A program made the position numbers and the translations under genes. 64,000 nt of DNA from Sphaerotilus mobilis (GTDB lineage Bacteria > Pseudomonadota > Gammaproteobacteria > Burkholderiales > Burkholderiaceae_C): positions 418,497 to 482,496 of the forward strand of contig NZ_SGWV01000010.1 in assembly GCF_004216565.1 (NCBI RefSeq), given 5' to 3'. Below are positions 19,389 through 29,999 of the stretch, one piece after another; within the stretch, counting starts at the first letter, position 1; every line of letters starts with the position of its first letter. The notes below the pieces were generated by a model. The model was not told the origin of the DNA and did no database searches. It saw nothing but the letters and a program-made list of their open reading frames with translations.

Positions 19389-21080
19389 ATGACCCCCACA
19401 CGCATCGGCCTGATCACCGGCGCCGTCCTGCTGTCGAGCTGCGGCAACCGGCCACCGGCCGCCCCGGTCGCACCGGTCGCACCGATCGCTTGTGCGGCCC
19501 TGCCCGGCGCGCTGGCGTCGCTGGGATCGATGCGGGCGGTGCGCCTGACGGTGGCCCGCGAGGTCGAGGCCGACGCGCAGGGCCACGCGGCGCATTGCCT
19601 GGTGCAGGGTCGGGCCCATGAGCGCATCGGCCTGGACGGCAAGCCCTACGCGATCGGCTTCGAGATGCGCCTGCCGGTCGACTGGAACCGACGCTTCGTG
19701 CATCAGGTCAACGGCGGCAACGACGGCAAGGTGCAGGCCGCCTTGGGTGGCCTGGGCATCCTGTCGCGCAACGCGCTGCAGCGCGGCTTCGCCGTCATCA
19801 GCTCCGATGCCGGCCATGACGAGGACGCGCCGGCCAACGCCTCCGCCGGTCTGGCCAAGGGCAACGTCTTCGGCCTGGACCCGCAGGCCCGGCTCGACTA
19901 CGGCTACCGCGCCAACGACACGGTGTTCGGCATCGCGCAGGCGCTGATGGCCGGCCGCTACGGCCAGCCGCCGCAGCGCAACTACATGGTCGGTTGCTCC
20001 AACGGCGGTCGCCACGGCATGGTGGCGGCCAGCCGCCACGGCGAGCGCTACGACGGCATCCTCGCGGGCGCGCCGGGCTTTAATCTGCCGCGTGCGGCCG
20101 TCCAGCACGCCTGGGACGTGCAGAGCTGGCAGCAGGCCCATGCCGACATCCGGCAGGCCTTCAGCCCGGCCGATCTGCAGCTGGTGGCCGACCATGTGCT
20201 GGCACGCTGCGACGCGCTGGATGGTCTGGCCGACGGCATCGTCGGCGACCTGGCGGCCTGCCAGCCCAAGGTCCGTGTGGCGGAGCTGACCTGCCCCGGC
20301 GCCAAGACCGCGTCCTGCCTCGGCGCGGCCCAGGTCGGCGCGCTGCAGCGCTCGCTGGCCGGCCCGCGCAACAGCCGTGGCGAGTCGCTCTACAGCGACT
20401 GGTCCTGGGACGCCGGCATGGGCGCGGGCAACTGGCGCTTCTGGAAGCTGGAAAGCCAGATCCCGCCCTGGGATCGCCTGCCGCTGATCGCGACCATGGG
20501 CGCGGGCTCGCTGAGCCATGTCTTCACCACGCCACCGACCGCGACGCCGGGCACGCCGGCCGAGCTGCTGGCCTATCTGACGCGCTTCGATGTCGACCGC
20601 GACGCGCCGAAGATCTACGCCACCGACGGCGCCTTCAACGAATCGGCCATGGCCTTCATGACGCCGCCCGACGTCGACGACCCCAAGCTCACGACCTTCC
20701 GGGCCCATGGCGGCAAGCTGCTGATCTACCACGGCCACAGCGACGCGGTGTTCTCGGTCAACGACACCCGCCGCTGGGTCGACCGGCTGCGCGCCAACGG
20801 CGGCGGCGACGCGGTGCGTTTCTACGGCGTGCCCGGCATGGCGCATTGCAGCGGCGGCCCGGCCACCGACCAGTTCGACGCCCTCGGCGCGCTGGTCGAC
20901 TGGGTCGAGCGCGGCACCGCCCCGGCGGCGCTCGTCGCCACCGTCAACCCGGCCAACAAGGACCTGCCGGCCGCCTGGTCGCCGCAGCGCAGCCGCCTGC
21001 TCTGCCCCCATCCTCAGGTGGCCCGCCATGTCGGCGGCAACACCGAGTCGGCCGACAGCTTCCGCTGCACGGCCCCCTGA
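19389..21080 (+). CDS. Tannase/feruloyl-esterase family lipoprotein
   Basis: 563 residues with AGGAG 8 nt before ATG 19389. A short signal peptide ends in the lipobox LSSC (Cys18), so it is probably an envelope lipoprotein. The serine nucleophile is in VGCSNGGRHG (Ser204, beside Cys203). HGHSDAVFS supplies the acid and GMAHCSGG the His-Cys pair, giving the CS-D-HC pattern of the tannase/feruloyl esterase family. It likely releases an aromatic acid from an ester outside the cytoplasm, feeding the protocatechuate genes around it. The exact ester is unknown. Confidence 0.85.
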   Translation: MTPTRIGLITGAVLLSSCGNRPPAAPVAPVAPIACAALPGALASLGSMRAVRLTVAREVEADAQGHAAHCLVQGRAHERIGLDGKPYAIGFEMRLPVDWNRRFVHQVNGGNDGKVQAALGGLGILSRNALQRGFAVISSDAGHDEDAPANASAGLAKGNVFGLDPQARLDYGYRANDTVFGIAQALMAGRYGQPPQRNYMVGCSNGGRHGMVAASRHGERYDGILAGAPGFNLPRAAVQHAWDVQSWQQAHADIRQAFSPADLQLVADHVLARCDALDGLADGIVGDLAACQPKVRVAELTCPGAKTASCLGAAQVGALQRSLAGPRNSRGESLYSDWSWDAGMGAGNWRFWKLESQIPPWDRLPLIATMGAGSLSHVFTTPPTATPGTPAELLAYLTRFDVDRDAPKIYATDGAFNESAMAFMTPPDVDDPKLTTFRAHGGKLLIYHGHSDAVFSVNDTRRWVDRLRANGGGDAVRFYGVPGMAHCSGGPATDQFDALGALVDWVERGTAPAALVATVNPANKDLPAAWSPQRSRLLCPHPQVARHVGGNTESADSFRCTAP

Positions 21081-21106
21081 AGTCCTGCCCCCGGAGACAC
21101 CCACCC

Positions 21107-22409
<1,303 letters not shown>

Positions 22410-22421
22410 GGAAGACAGGAC

Positions 22422-23381
22422 ATGAGCAACAAGACGATCAAGGTCGCGCTGGCCGGCGCGGGCGCCTTCGGCATCAAGCACCTGGACGGCATCCGCAACA
22501 TCGACGGCGTCGAGGTGGTCTCGCTGATCAGCCGTGACCTGGACAAGACCCGCGAGGTCGCCGCCCAGTACGGCATCGGCCACGTCACCACCGAGCTGGC
22601 CGACAGCCTGGCGCTGCCCGAGGTGGATGCCGTCATCCTCTGCACCCCCACCCAGATGCATGCCAGCCAGACGCTGGCCTGCCTGAGGGCCGGCAAGCAT
22701 GTGCAGGTCGAGATCCCGCTGTGCGACGTCTACCGGGAAGGTCAGGACGTCCTGGCGCTTCAGCAGCAGACCGGCCTGGTCGCGATGGTCGGCCACACCC
22801 GGCGCTTCAACCCCAGCCACCAGTACGTGCACGGCAAGATCAAGGCCGGCGAGTTCAACATCCAGCAGATGGATGTGCAGACCTACTTCTTCCGCCGCAC
22901 CAACATGAACGCGCTGGGTCAGGCACGCAGCTGGACCGATCACCTGCTGTGGCACCACGCCGCACACACGGTCGACCTGTTCGCCTACCAGTGCGGCAGC
23001 CCGATCGTGAAGGCCAACGCCATTCAGGGCCCGATCCACCCGACGCTGGGCATCGCGATGGACATGAGCATCCAGCTCAAGGCCGCCAACGGCGCGATCT
23101 GCACGCTCAGCCTGTCCTTCAACAACGACGGCCCGCTGGGCACCTTCTTCCGCTACATCGGTGACAGCGCCACCTACCTGGCCCGCTACGACGACCTCTA
23201 CACCGGCAAGGACGAGAAGATCGACGTGTCCGGCGTGGCAGTGTCGATGAACGGCATCGAACTGCAGGACCGCGAGTTCTTCGCCGCCATCCGCGAAGGC
23301 CGCGAGCCCAACAGCAGCATCGCCGGCGTGATGGACTGCTACCGCGTGCTGCACGAGCTGGAACAGCAGCTCCACGGCTGA
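22422..23381 (+). CDS. ligC: 4-carboxy-2-hydroxymuconate-6-semialdehyde dehydrogenase
   Basis: 319 residues of the Gfo/Idh/MocA fold: the nucleotide-binding loop ALAGAGAFGIKHLDGI at the N-terminus, then a C-terminal sheet domain with GHTRRFNPSHQYVH and WHHAAHTVDLFAYQ segments typical of LigC. It oxidises the ring-cleavage product (as its hemiacetal) to 2-pyrone-4,6-dicarboxylate with NAD(P). Placement directly after ligAB supports the specific call. Confidence 0.94.
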   Translation: MSNKTIKVALAGAGAFGIKHLDGIRNIDGVEVVSLISRDLDKTREVAAQYGIGHVTTELADSLALPEVDAVILCTPTQMHASQTLACLRAGKHVQVEIPLCDVYREGQDVLALQQQTGLVAMVGHTRRFNPSHQYVHGKIKAGEFNIQQMDVQTYFFRRTNMNALGQARSWTDHLLWHHAAHTVDLFAYQCGSPIVKANAIQGPIHPTLGIAMDMSIQLKAANGAICTLSLSFNNDGPLGTFFRYIGDSATYLARYDDLYTGKDEKIDVSGVAVSMNGIELQDREFFAAIREGREPNSSIAGVMDCYRVLHELEQQLHG

Positions 23382-23395
23382 GCCCGGACCCCCGC

Positions 23396-24367
23396 TTGCG
23401 CCAGATCCTCAGCGTCACCATCCCCGTCTACCTGCTGATCGCGGTCGGCTGGCTGGCCGTGCGGCAGGGCATGTTCGCCAAGCCGGACCTGCGCATCCTG
23501 GGCAAGCTGGTGGTGAGCTTCTGCCTGCCGGCGCTGGTCTTCCATGCGCTCTCGACGCGGGCGATCGCCGACGTCCTGCACCCGGCCTACCTGCTGGCCT
23601 ATGGCGGCGCCTCGCTGCTGATGCAGCTTGGCGGCCTGGCCTGGGCCCGGCGGGTGCAGCGCAAGCCCTGGTCGCTGTCGGCGCTGACGGGGCTGGGCAT
23701 GTCGGCATCCAACAGCGGCTTCATCGGCCTGCCGATCGTGCAGGCGCTGGTCGGCCCGATCGCGGGCGTGGCGCTGGCGCTCAACATGCTGGTCGAGAAC
23801 CTGGTGGTGATCCCGCTCGCGCTGGCGCTGGCCGAACGCGACGGCGAGGCCGCCGAGGTCACGCAGCGCTGGCACAACACGCTGCGCCAGACCCTGCGCG
23901 GCCTGCTGGTCAACCCGCTGATCCTGTCGATCCTGGCCGGCCTGGCCTTTGCGCTGCTGGGCCTGCGCCTGCCCGAGCCGGTGGCGCGTGCGGTGCAGAT
24001 GGCCTCGGCCGCCGCCAGCCCGCTGGCGCTGTTCCTGATTGGCGGCACGCTGGTCGGGCTGAAGGTGCGTGGCATGGCCGCCGACGTGGTCCTGGTGGTG
24101 GTCGGCAAGCTGGTCCTGCTGCCGGCCACCGTCGCGGCCCTGCTGTGGCTGCTGTCCTGGTGGCTGCCGCCGATCGACCCGCTGCTGCAGGCCAGCGCCC
24201 TGCTGATGGCCGCCATGCCGATGATGAGCGTCTACCCGGTGCTGGCCCAGAAACACGGCCACGAGGTGTTCTGCGCCGCCGCCCTGCTGGCGGCCACGGT
24301 CGCCTCGTTTTTCACCGTCAGCGCCCTCACCGGCTGGCTGGCGGCGTCTGGCGCCCTGCCAGGCTGA
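23396..24367 (+). CDS. AEC-family (auxin efflux carrier-like) permease
   Basis: 323 residues if started at TTG 23396, 14 bp after ligC; no ATG precedes the first membrane helix. About ten hydrophobic segments with the inner symmetry of AEC proteins, including conserved NSGFIGLPIVQAL in the middle and LLMAAMPMMSVYPVLAQKHG near the end. Homologues move malonate, malate or other organic anions. As the last gene of the lig operon it may transport protocatechuate, an intermediate, or a product acid. Confidence 0.85.
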   Translation: MRQILSVTIPVYLLIAVGWLAVRQGMFAKPDLRILGKLVVSFCLPALVFHALSTRAIADVLHPAYLLAYGGASLLMQLGGLAWARRVQRKPWSLSALTGLGMSASNSGFIGLPIVQALVGPIAGVALALNMLVENLVVIPLALALAERDGEAAEVTQRWHNTLRQTLRGLLVNPLILSILAGLAFALLGLRLPEPVARAVQMASAAASPLALFLIGGTLVGLKVRGMAADVVLVVVGKLVLLPATVAALLWLLSWWLPPIDPLLQASALLMAAMPMMSVYPVLAQKHGHEVFCAAALLAATVASFFTVSALTGWLAASGALPG

Positions 24368-24421
24368 CCCGCCCCCCCCCGGAAGCGGGGTGGACAGCGC
24401 TTCGACACGCGCTGATTAAGA

Positions 24422-24487
24422 AACCCTACTTAAGACGAACTGATGCCGAGGCGTCAGTTTCATCAGCTTCGGTTCAGCTTAAGGGTT
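24422..24487 (+). promoter_or_regulatory. Nested inverted repeats (possible RNA structure or terminator)
   Basis: The outer arms AACCCTACTTAAG (24422-24434) and CTTAAGGGTT (24478-24487) pair apart from a two-base bulge. Inside, AACTGATGCC and GGCGTCAGTT (24438-24459) form a nearly perfect stem with a 2-nt loop, followed by TTT. It could end the lig operon transcript or act as a control element; not matched to a known riboswitch. Confidence 0.45.
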
Positions 24488-24633
24488 CCGACAACACAAA
24501 ATCCGTGACCCCTATCACGGCAATCTGAAAAAGACCCGTCGAATCAACGATCTGCGTGGCAACCACCCTGAAACAGCGGTGTGCACACCTTGCGCCAGAT
24601 CAAGCCATTGATTCAGAATGCATTCACCTGAAC

Positions 24634-24653
24634 AGAACGTGAGATTACGTTCT
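24634..24653. promoter_or_regulatory. Inverted repeat, candidate operator before the peroxidase
   Basis: AGAACGT-GAGATT-ACGTTCT, perfect 7-bp arms with a 6-bp spacer, 28 bp upstream of a small reading frame and about 265 bp upstream of the peroxidase start. Symmetry and position suggest a repressor or activator site; the factor is unknown. Confidence 0.4.
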
Positions 24654-24680
24654 CTTCACAGGATCAACGACGGAGGAGCC

Positions 24681-24782
24681 ATGACCACTGCCAGCCCTGC
24701 GCGATCCCAGCCGACCCGGCCGGGCATCGACGCGCGCTGCTGCAGGTCATGGCGCCGATGTCGGCGTCCGGTCTGGAGTTGA
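24681..24782 (+). CDS. Possible 33-residue leader peptide
   Basis: ATG 24681 follows GGAGGAG, a near-ideal ribosome-binding site that is stronger than that of the peroxidase itself. The product would be 33 residues, arginine-rich, with three cysteines (CC at 20-21 and C27) and three tryptophans or more near the C-terminus only in part. No family is recognised. It may be a leader peptide tied to peroxidase expression, or chance. Confidence 0.3.
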   Translation: MTTASPARSQPTRPGIDARCCRSWRRCRRPVWS

Positions 24783-24917
24783 GTGACCGCTCGGTCTTCT
24801 GTCTCAGCTCCCCTCGCTCCCCTTGACTGATCAACCCCCGATCCGGTGCCCGCGCACTGGCGGGGATCGGCTTGCCTGCGCCTTTGCGCATCCCTGAAAC
24901 GCCACCGGAAGATCACC

Positions 24918-27900
24918 ATGCAACTCGTCCTTCACGACCTGAGCTTCATCCTGACCCAGATCCAGCTCGCCGAACGCCACACGGCCGGCGAGGACCTGCT
25001 GACCATGATCGGCAGCCCCCTGCTGCCCTACGGCCTGCGCGCCGTGGACGGTTCGCACAACAACATCGTCCCGGGCCAGGAAGAGTTCGGCGCCGCCGAC
25101 CGCCCGATGCCCAACGCGCTGCCGCAGCTGTGGCGGACGGCGGATGTGGCATCGCCGTTCTTTGGCCCGGCCTCTCCGATCGCCACGAGCTATGCACAGA
25201 CGAACGGCTTCGTGTTCGACGCTCAGCCGCGCCTGATCAGCAACCTGATCGCCGACCAGACCGTTGGCAACGCCGCCGCCGTTGCGGTGGCCGGCCCGGG
25301 CGCCATCCCCGGCGGCGACGGCACGCTGTTCATCGAGAACGTCGCGCCGGACGAAGGCCTGTCGGCCCCGTTCAACTCCTGGTTCACGATCTTTGGCCAG
25401 TTCTTCGACCACGGCCTTGACCTGATCGGCAAGGGTGGCCGCGGCAGCGTCGTGATGATGCTGCAGCCGGATGACCCGATCTTCGCGACGCACCCCGAAG
25501 CGGCAGCGGCACCGTTCATGATGCTGACGCGCGCCTCCTACACGCTCGACACGCTCACGGGCGAGCGTCACTACACCAACTCGACCACGCCGTGGATCGA
25601 CCAGAACCAGACCTACACCTCGCACCCGTCGCACCAGGTCTTCCTGCGCCAGTACGCGCTCAATGCGGCCGGTGACCCGGTCTCGACCGGCAAGCTGCTG
25701 GACGGCGCACGTGAAGGCTCGATCGGCAACTGGGCCGAGGTCAAGGCGCAGGCCGCCAACATGCTGGGCATCCAGCTGACCGACGCCGACCTGGGCAACA
25801 TCCCGCTGCTGGTCACCGACGAATACGGCAACTTCATCCCGGGCGCCAACGGCTACGCGCAACTGGTGATGGCCAATGGCAGCATCGTCGAAGGCAACCC
25901 GCTCGCACCGATCAGCACCGTTGGCGCTGCCCGCATCGACCATGCCTTCCTGGACGACATCGCGCACAACGCCGCGCCGGGCACCTTCGACCACGACAAC
26001 AACCCCGCCACGGCAGCGATTGCCAAGACGGCCGACGTTGACGCCGACGTCAGCATCGTGCCCGGCACGCAACCGCGCGGCACCTACGACAACGAACTGC
26101 TCGACCTGCACTACATCACCGGTGACGGCCGCGGCAACGAGAACATCGGCCTGACGGCCGTGCACAGCATCTTCCACTCGGAGCACAACCGCATCGCCGA
26201 CCAGGTCAAGGACGTGGCGGTGGCGGGCTTCAACGACGCGCTGGCCAGCGGTGACGCGCAGCAGATCGCCGCCAGCCTGGGCTTCCTGAACCAGTGGCTG
26301 AGCACCACCATCGACGTGACCCCCGCCACGCCGCTGAACGCCGACGCGCTGACCTGGGACGGCGCGCGCATCTTCCAGGCGGCCCGCTTCGCCACCGAGA
26401 TGCAGTACCAGCACTTCGTGTTCGAAGGCTTCGCCCGCAAGGTCACGCCGTCGCTGGACCTGTTCGCCGGCTACAACAGCACGGTCGACCCGGCCATCAT
26501 GAGCGAGTTCGCCAACGTGGTGTACCGCTTCGGCCACTCGATGCTGACCGACACCATCGACCGCATCGATGCCAACGGCCACAACGAAGAGATGCGCCTG
26601 ATCGACGCCTTCCTGAACCCGGTCGCCTTCGAAGCGAGCGGCGCCACGAACACGGAAGCCGTCGGCGCCATCGTGCGCGGTCTGACCCGCCAGTCGGGCA
26701 ACGACATCGACGAGTTCATCACCGAGTCGCTGCGCAACAACCTGGTCGGCCTGCCGCTGGACCTGGCCGCGCTGAACATCGCCCGTGGCCGTGACACCGG
26801 CATCCCCGGCCTGAACGCCGCCCGCGAGCTGTTCTTCGCCGACACCGGCCTGTCCATCCTGCAGCCCTATGCCAGCTGGGAAGACTTCGGCCTGGGCATC
26901 AAGCACCCCGAGTCGCTGGTCAACTTCATCGCTGCCTACGGCACGCACAGCACCATCACCTCGGCGAGCACGATGGTCGACAAGCGTGCGGCAGCGCAGG
27001 CCCTGATCAACGGCGCGGCGGACCCCAACAACGCCGACGCGATCGCCTTCATGACCGGTGCCGGCCAGTACGCGGCCGACACGGGCGCGGTGGTCGGTGG
27101 CCGCGGCGGCCTCAACGACGTCGACTTCTGGATGGGCGGCCTGGCCGAGAACACCCAGCCCTTCGGCGGCATGCTCGGCTCGACCTTCGACTACGTCTTC
27201 GCCACCCAGCTGGTCGCGCTGCAGAACAACGACCGCCTGTACTACCTGTCGCGCACCCTCGGCCTGAACGTGCTGCTGCAGCTCGAACAGGGTTCGATGG
27301 CCGAGCTGGTGATGCGCAACTCCAGCGCCCGCCACCTGCCGGGCGACGTGTTCTCCACGCCGGAGTTCACCTTCGAGGCGGCCAACCTCGGCACCTCGGG
27401 CGCGATCCTGAACGACGGCACCACCGCCTACAACGAGAACCTGCTGCTGACCCGCATGGCCGACGGCACGATCCGCTACGCCGGTGAAGCGCACATCGTC
27501 ATGGGCGGCACCGCCGGTGACAACCGCATGCGTGCCGGTGCCGGTGACGACACCCTGTACGGCGACGAGGGCAACGACCGCCTCGAAGGCGGCGCGGGCA
27601 ACGACTTCGTGCTGGGCGGCGCAGGCGACGACATCCTGACCGACAGCTTCGGCGACGACCAGCTCAAGGGCGCCGAGGGCAACGACGTCATCAGCAACAG
27701 CTCGGGCTTTGACCTGCTGTTCGGCGGCGACGGCAAGGACTTCATCCTCGGCGGCGTGGGCGATGCCGAGACCTTCGCGGGTCAGGGCGACGACTTCGTC
27801 TCGGCCGGCACCGGCATCAACACCGTGTTCGGCAACGCCGGCAACGACTGGATCGAGGGTGGCGACGCCGCCGACCTGCTGCAGGGCGACAACGGTGACC

Positions 27901-29882
27901 CGTTCCAGGCCAGCACGGTCATCGGCCACGACGTCCTGATCGGTGACGGCAACGACGACTACGACGCCGAGTCGGGCGACGACATCATGTTCGGCACGCC
28001 GGGCATCAACCGCGCCGAAGGCATGCTGGGCTTCGACTGGGTGACCTACGCCCGCTCGACCGAGATCGTCATCGCCGACCTGGCCAACAGCGCCTTGCTG
28101 CCGCCGGACCTGGACAACCTGAAGGACCGCTTCGACCTGGTCGAAGGTGTCTCCGGCTACAACGGCAACGACACGCTGACCGGCACCGACCTGCTGGCCG
28201 CTGATCGCGTCGGCCACAGCCTGGACGCCGCCGGCATTGCCCGCATCGGCGGTCTGTCGGACCTGGTCGGCACCACCGGCTACACCGGCGAGATCCTGCT
28301 CGGCGGCGGTGGCAGCGACCTGATCGAAGGCCGTGCCGGCGATGACGTCATCGACGGCGACGCCTGGCTCGACGCCCGCATCAAGCTGACCAACCCCAAC
28401 GGCACGATCGAGTACTTCAACTCGATGGCTCCGCTGACCGCACGCATGATCAGCGGTGCGGTGAACCCGGGCTGGCTCAGCATCGACCGCGTGATCCAGC
28501 AAGGCAGCGGCGGCACCGACATCGCCGTGTTCGACGGCCCGCGTGCCAACTTCACCATCGGCGCGCTGCAGGCTGACGGCTTCCGCACCATCACCGACAA
28601 CATCGGCACCGAGGGTACGGACCGTGTGCGCAACATCGAAACGCTGCGCTTCGTGCTGACCCGCGACGCCGTCACCGGCGCCGTGCAGACCTTCGAGGAC
28701 GTGACACTGGCGGCCAACACCGCCGCCATCGGCGTCGCCACGATCACCGACACCTCGCCGACCGAAGGTGCCGCACTGACCGCATCGACCGCCGGCATCA
28801 CCGATGCCAACGGCCTGGGCGCGTTTGCCTTCCAGTGGCAGTCGTCGACCGACGGCGGTGCCAACTGGACCAACGTGGGCGGCGCGACCAACGCCAACTT
28901 CACGCCGGGCGCGGGCGTGGTCAACGCCCAGCTGCGGGTGCAGACCTCGTTCATCGACGGTCAGGGCACGCTGGAGACCCAGTTCTCCGCCGCGACCGAC
29001 GTGGTCGGTGACCTGTTCAACGGCACGGCCGCAGCCGATTCCTTCGCCGGCAATGCGGGTGCGGACAACGCCAACGGCGGCGCCGGCAACGACACGCTGG
29101 TGGGCAATGCCGGTGACGACACCCTGCTGGGCGGCGCCGGCAACGACACGATCACCGGTGGTGCGGGCAACGACTCGATGAACGGCGGCGCGGGCAACGA
29201 CACCCTGGTGGTGGCCGATGCGGGCGACACCGTCGTCGGCGGCGCCGGCACGGACCTGGTGCAGTCGCTGCTGGCCTCCTTCTCGATGGGTGTGGATGTC
29301 GAGAACCTGACCTTCGTCGGCGTCGGCGCCTTCATCGGTACCGGCAACGCGGTGGCCAACGTCATCAACGGCGCTGCGGGCGGCGACACGCTCAACGGCG
29401 CCGGTGGCAACGACACGCTCAATGGCAACGGCGGCAACGACCTGCTGCTGGGCGATGCGGGTTCGGACGTGCTCAACGGCGGCATCGGCAACGACACGCT
29501 CAACGGTGGCGCCGCCGCCGACCAGCTGACCGGCGGTGCCGGCACCGATGTGATGACGGGCGGCGACGCGGCCGACCGGTTCATCTTCGGTACGCTGGGC
29601 CAACTGGGTGTGCAGGCCACGCGTGACGTCATCACCGACTTCCTGACCGGTGCCGACCAGATCGTGCTGACCGACATCGATGCCAACGCTGGCGTCGGCG
29701 GCAACCAGGCCTTCGTCTTCCGCGGCACGCAGGCCTTCAACGGCGTCGGCCAGGTCCGCTTCGTCAATGCCGGTGGCAACACCATCGTTCAGCTCAACAC
29801 GGACGGCGACTTTGGCAATGCCGAGTTCGAGATCCAGCTGACCGGCACGATGAACCTGGTGCAAGGCAACTTCATGCTCTGA
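24918..29882 (+). CDS. Secreted animal-type haem peroxidase with RTX calcium-binding repeats
   Basis: 1654 residues from ATG 24918 (GGAAG upstream). No N-terminal signal peptide. Residues about 90-800 form an animal-type haem peroxidase: distal site QFFDHGLDL (Asp164, His165), the helix VHSIFHSEHNRIAD (415-428) and proximal YRFGHSML (His540). RTX GGxGxD-type nonapeptides lie at about 864-1025, 1132-1149, 1375-1438 and 1485-1553; an Ig-like stretch lies at 1265-1365. The C-terminus (1555-1654) resembles the serralysin/RTX export domain. Type I secretion genes follow. It probably oxidises a substrate outside the cell with peroxide. MopA-type Mn(II)-oxidising peroxidases share this plan, but the substrate is unproven. 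Confidence 0.92.
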   Translation: MQLVLHDLSFILTQIQLAERHTAGEDLLTMIGSPLLPYGLRAVDGSHNNIVPGQEEFGAADRPMPNALPQLWRTADVASPFFGPASPIATSYAQTNGFVFDAQPRLISNLIADQTVGNAAAVAVAGPGAIPGGDGTLFIENVAPDEGLSAPFNSWFTIFGQFFDHGLDLIGKGGRGSVVMMLQPDDPIFATHPEAAAAPFMMLTRASYTLDTLTGERHYTNSTTPWIDQNQTYTSHPSHQVFLRQYALNAAGDPVSTGKLLDGAREGSIGNWAEVKAQAANMLGIQLTDADLGNIPLLVTDEYGNFIPGANGYAQLVMANGSIVEGNPLAPISTVGAARIDHAFLDDIAHNAAPGTFDHDNNPATAAIAKTADVDADVSIVPGTQPRGTYDNELLDLHYITGDGRGNENIGLTAVHSIFHSEHNRIADQVKDVAVAGFNDALASGDAQQIAASLGFLNQWLSTTIDVTPATPLNADALTWDGARIFQAARFATEMQYQHFVFEGFARKVTPSLDLFAGYNSTVDPAIMSEFANVVYRFGHSMLTDTIDRIDANGHNEEMRLIDAFLNPVAFEASGATNTEAVGAIVRGLTRQSGNDIDEFITESLRNNLVGLPLDLAALNIARGRDTGIPGLNAARELFFADTGLSILQPYASWEDFGLGIKHPESLVNFIAAYGTHSTITSASTMVDKRAAAQALINGAADPNNADAIAFMTGAGQYAADTGAVVGGRGGLNDVDFWMGGLAENTQPFGGMLGSTFDYVFATQLVALQNNDRLYYLSRTLGLNVLLQLEQGSMAELVMRNSSARHLPGDVFSTPEFTFEAANLGTSGAILNDGTTAYNENLLLTRMADGTIRYAGEAHIVMGGTAGDNRMRAGAGDDTLYGDEGNDRLEGGAGNDFVLGGAGDDILTDSFGDDQLKGAEGNDVISNSSGFDLLFGGDGKDFILGGVGDAETFAGQGDDFVSAGTGINTVFGNAGNDWIEGGDAADLLQGDNGDPFQASTVIGHDVLIGDGNDDYDAESGDDIMFGTPGINRAEGMLGFDWVTYARSTEIVIADLANSALLPPDLDNLKDRFDLVEGVSGYNGNDTLTGTDLLAADRVGHSLDAAGIARIGGLSDLVGTTGYTGEILLGGGGSDLIEGRAGDDVIDGDAWLDARIKLTNPNGTIEYFNSMAPLTARMISGAVNPGWLSIDRVIQQGSGGTDIAVFDGPRANFTIGALQADGFRTITDNIGTEGTDRVRNIETLRFVLTRDAVTGAVQTFEDVTLAANTAAIGVATITDTSPTEGAALTASTAGITDANGLGAFAFQWQSSTDGGANWTNVGGATNANFTPGAGVVNAQLRVQTSFIDGQGTLETQFSAATDVVGDLFNGTAAADSFAGNAGADNANGGAGNDTLVGNAGDDTLLGGAGNDTITGGAGNDSMNGGAGNDTLVVADAGDTVVGGAGTDLVQSLLASFSMGVDVENLTFVGVGAFIGTGNAVANVINGAAGGDTLNGAGGNDTLNGNGGNDLLLGDAGSDVLNGGIGNDTLNGGAAADQLTGGAGTDVMTGGDAADRFIFGTLGQLGVQATRDVITDFLTGADQIVLTDIDANAGVGGNQAFVFRGTQAFNGVGQVRFVNAGGNTIVQLNTDGDFGNAEFEIQLTGTMNLVQGNFML
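27507..27990 (+). repeat. RTX nonapeptide repeat block I within the peroxidase gene
   Basis: Repeated 27-bp units encode variants of GGAGNDxLx (for example AGAGDDTLY, GDEGNDRLE, GGAGNDFVL). Each pair of nonapeptides binds calcium once outside the cell, driving folding after secretion. Units later become irregular, with intervening residues from about 27700. Confidence 0.85.
29041..29580 (+). repeat. RTX nonapeptide repeat blocks II and III
   Basis: Two further runs of GGxGNDTL-type units (29050-29230 and 29370-29580) separated by a non-repeat stretch with FSMGVDVENLTFVG, a linker common in large RTX proteins. They lie just before the C-terminal export domain. Confidence 0.85.
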
Positions 29883-29959
29883 CACGGGGCTGGAGCGACC
29901 GTCATCTCTTGACTCAGGCATGGGCTCGTTTGCTTTAACCCCGTGAGGGTCCATGTTTT

Positions 29960-29987
29960 CGCCTCGCCTGCGTGCGAGGCGTTTTTC
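29960..29987 (+). terminator. Rho-independent terminator after the peroxidase gene
   Basis: An 8-bp perfect stem (CGCCTCGC at 29960-29967, GCGAGGCG at 29974-29981) with a 6-nt loop, followed by TTTTT. It lies between the peroxidase stop and the TolC-like start. Read-through would reduce but not abolish exporter expression, or the exporter has its own promoter. Confidence 0.85.
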
Positions 29988-29999
29988 TTGATAAACGCG

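Larger units (their letters stand above)
24368..24917 (+). other. 550-bp leader region upstream of the RTX peroxidase
   Basis: No convincing gene longer than about 35 codons. From 24410 to 24660 the base composition is much less GC-rich than the neighbours, which suits a promoter and operator zone. It contains a nested inverted repeat (24422-24487), a 10-bp palindrome GAATGCATTC (24616-24625), a 7-bp inverted repeat (24634-24653) and a short reading frame with a strong ribosome-binding site (24681). These suggest regulated expression of the peroxidase. Confidence 0.6.

Noticed and set aside
24918..29882. Firm naming of the peroxidase as a manganese oxidase
   Set aside because: Domain order is similar to MopA, but that protein is larger and the metal or substrate site cannot be confirmed from sequence alone.
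24831..29954. Very long open frame antisense to the RTX peroxidase
   Set aside because: It exists because GC-rich codons leave few stops on the opposite strand. The plus-strand frame has recognisable peroxidase and RTX motifs; the antisense product has no domain and is Val/Asp/Gly-rich.
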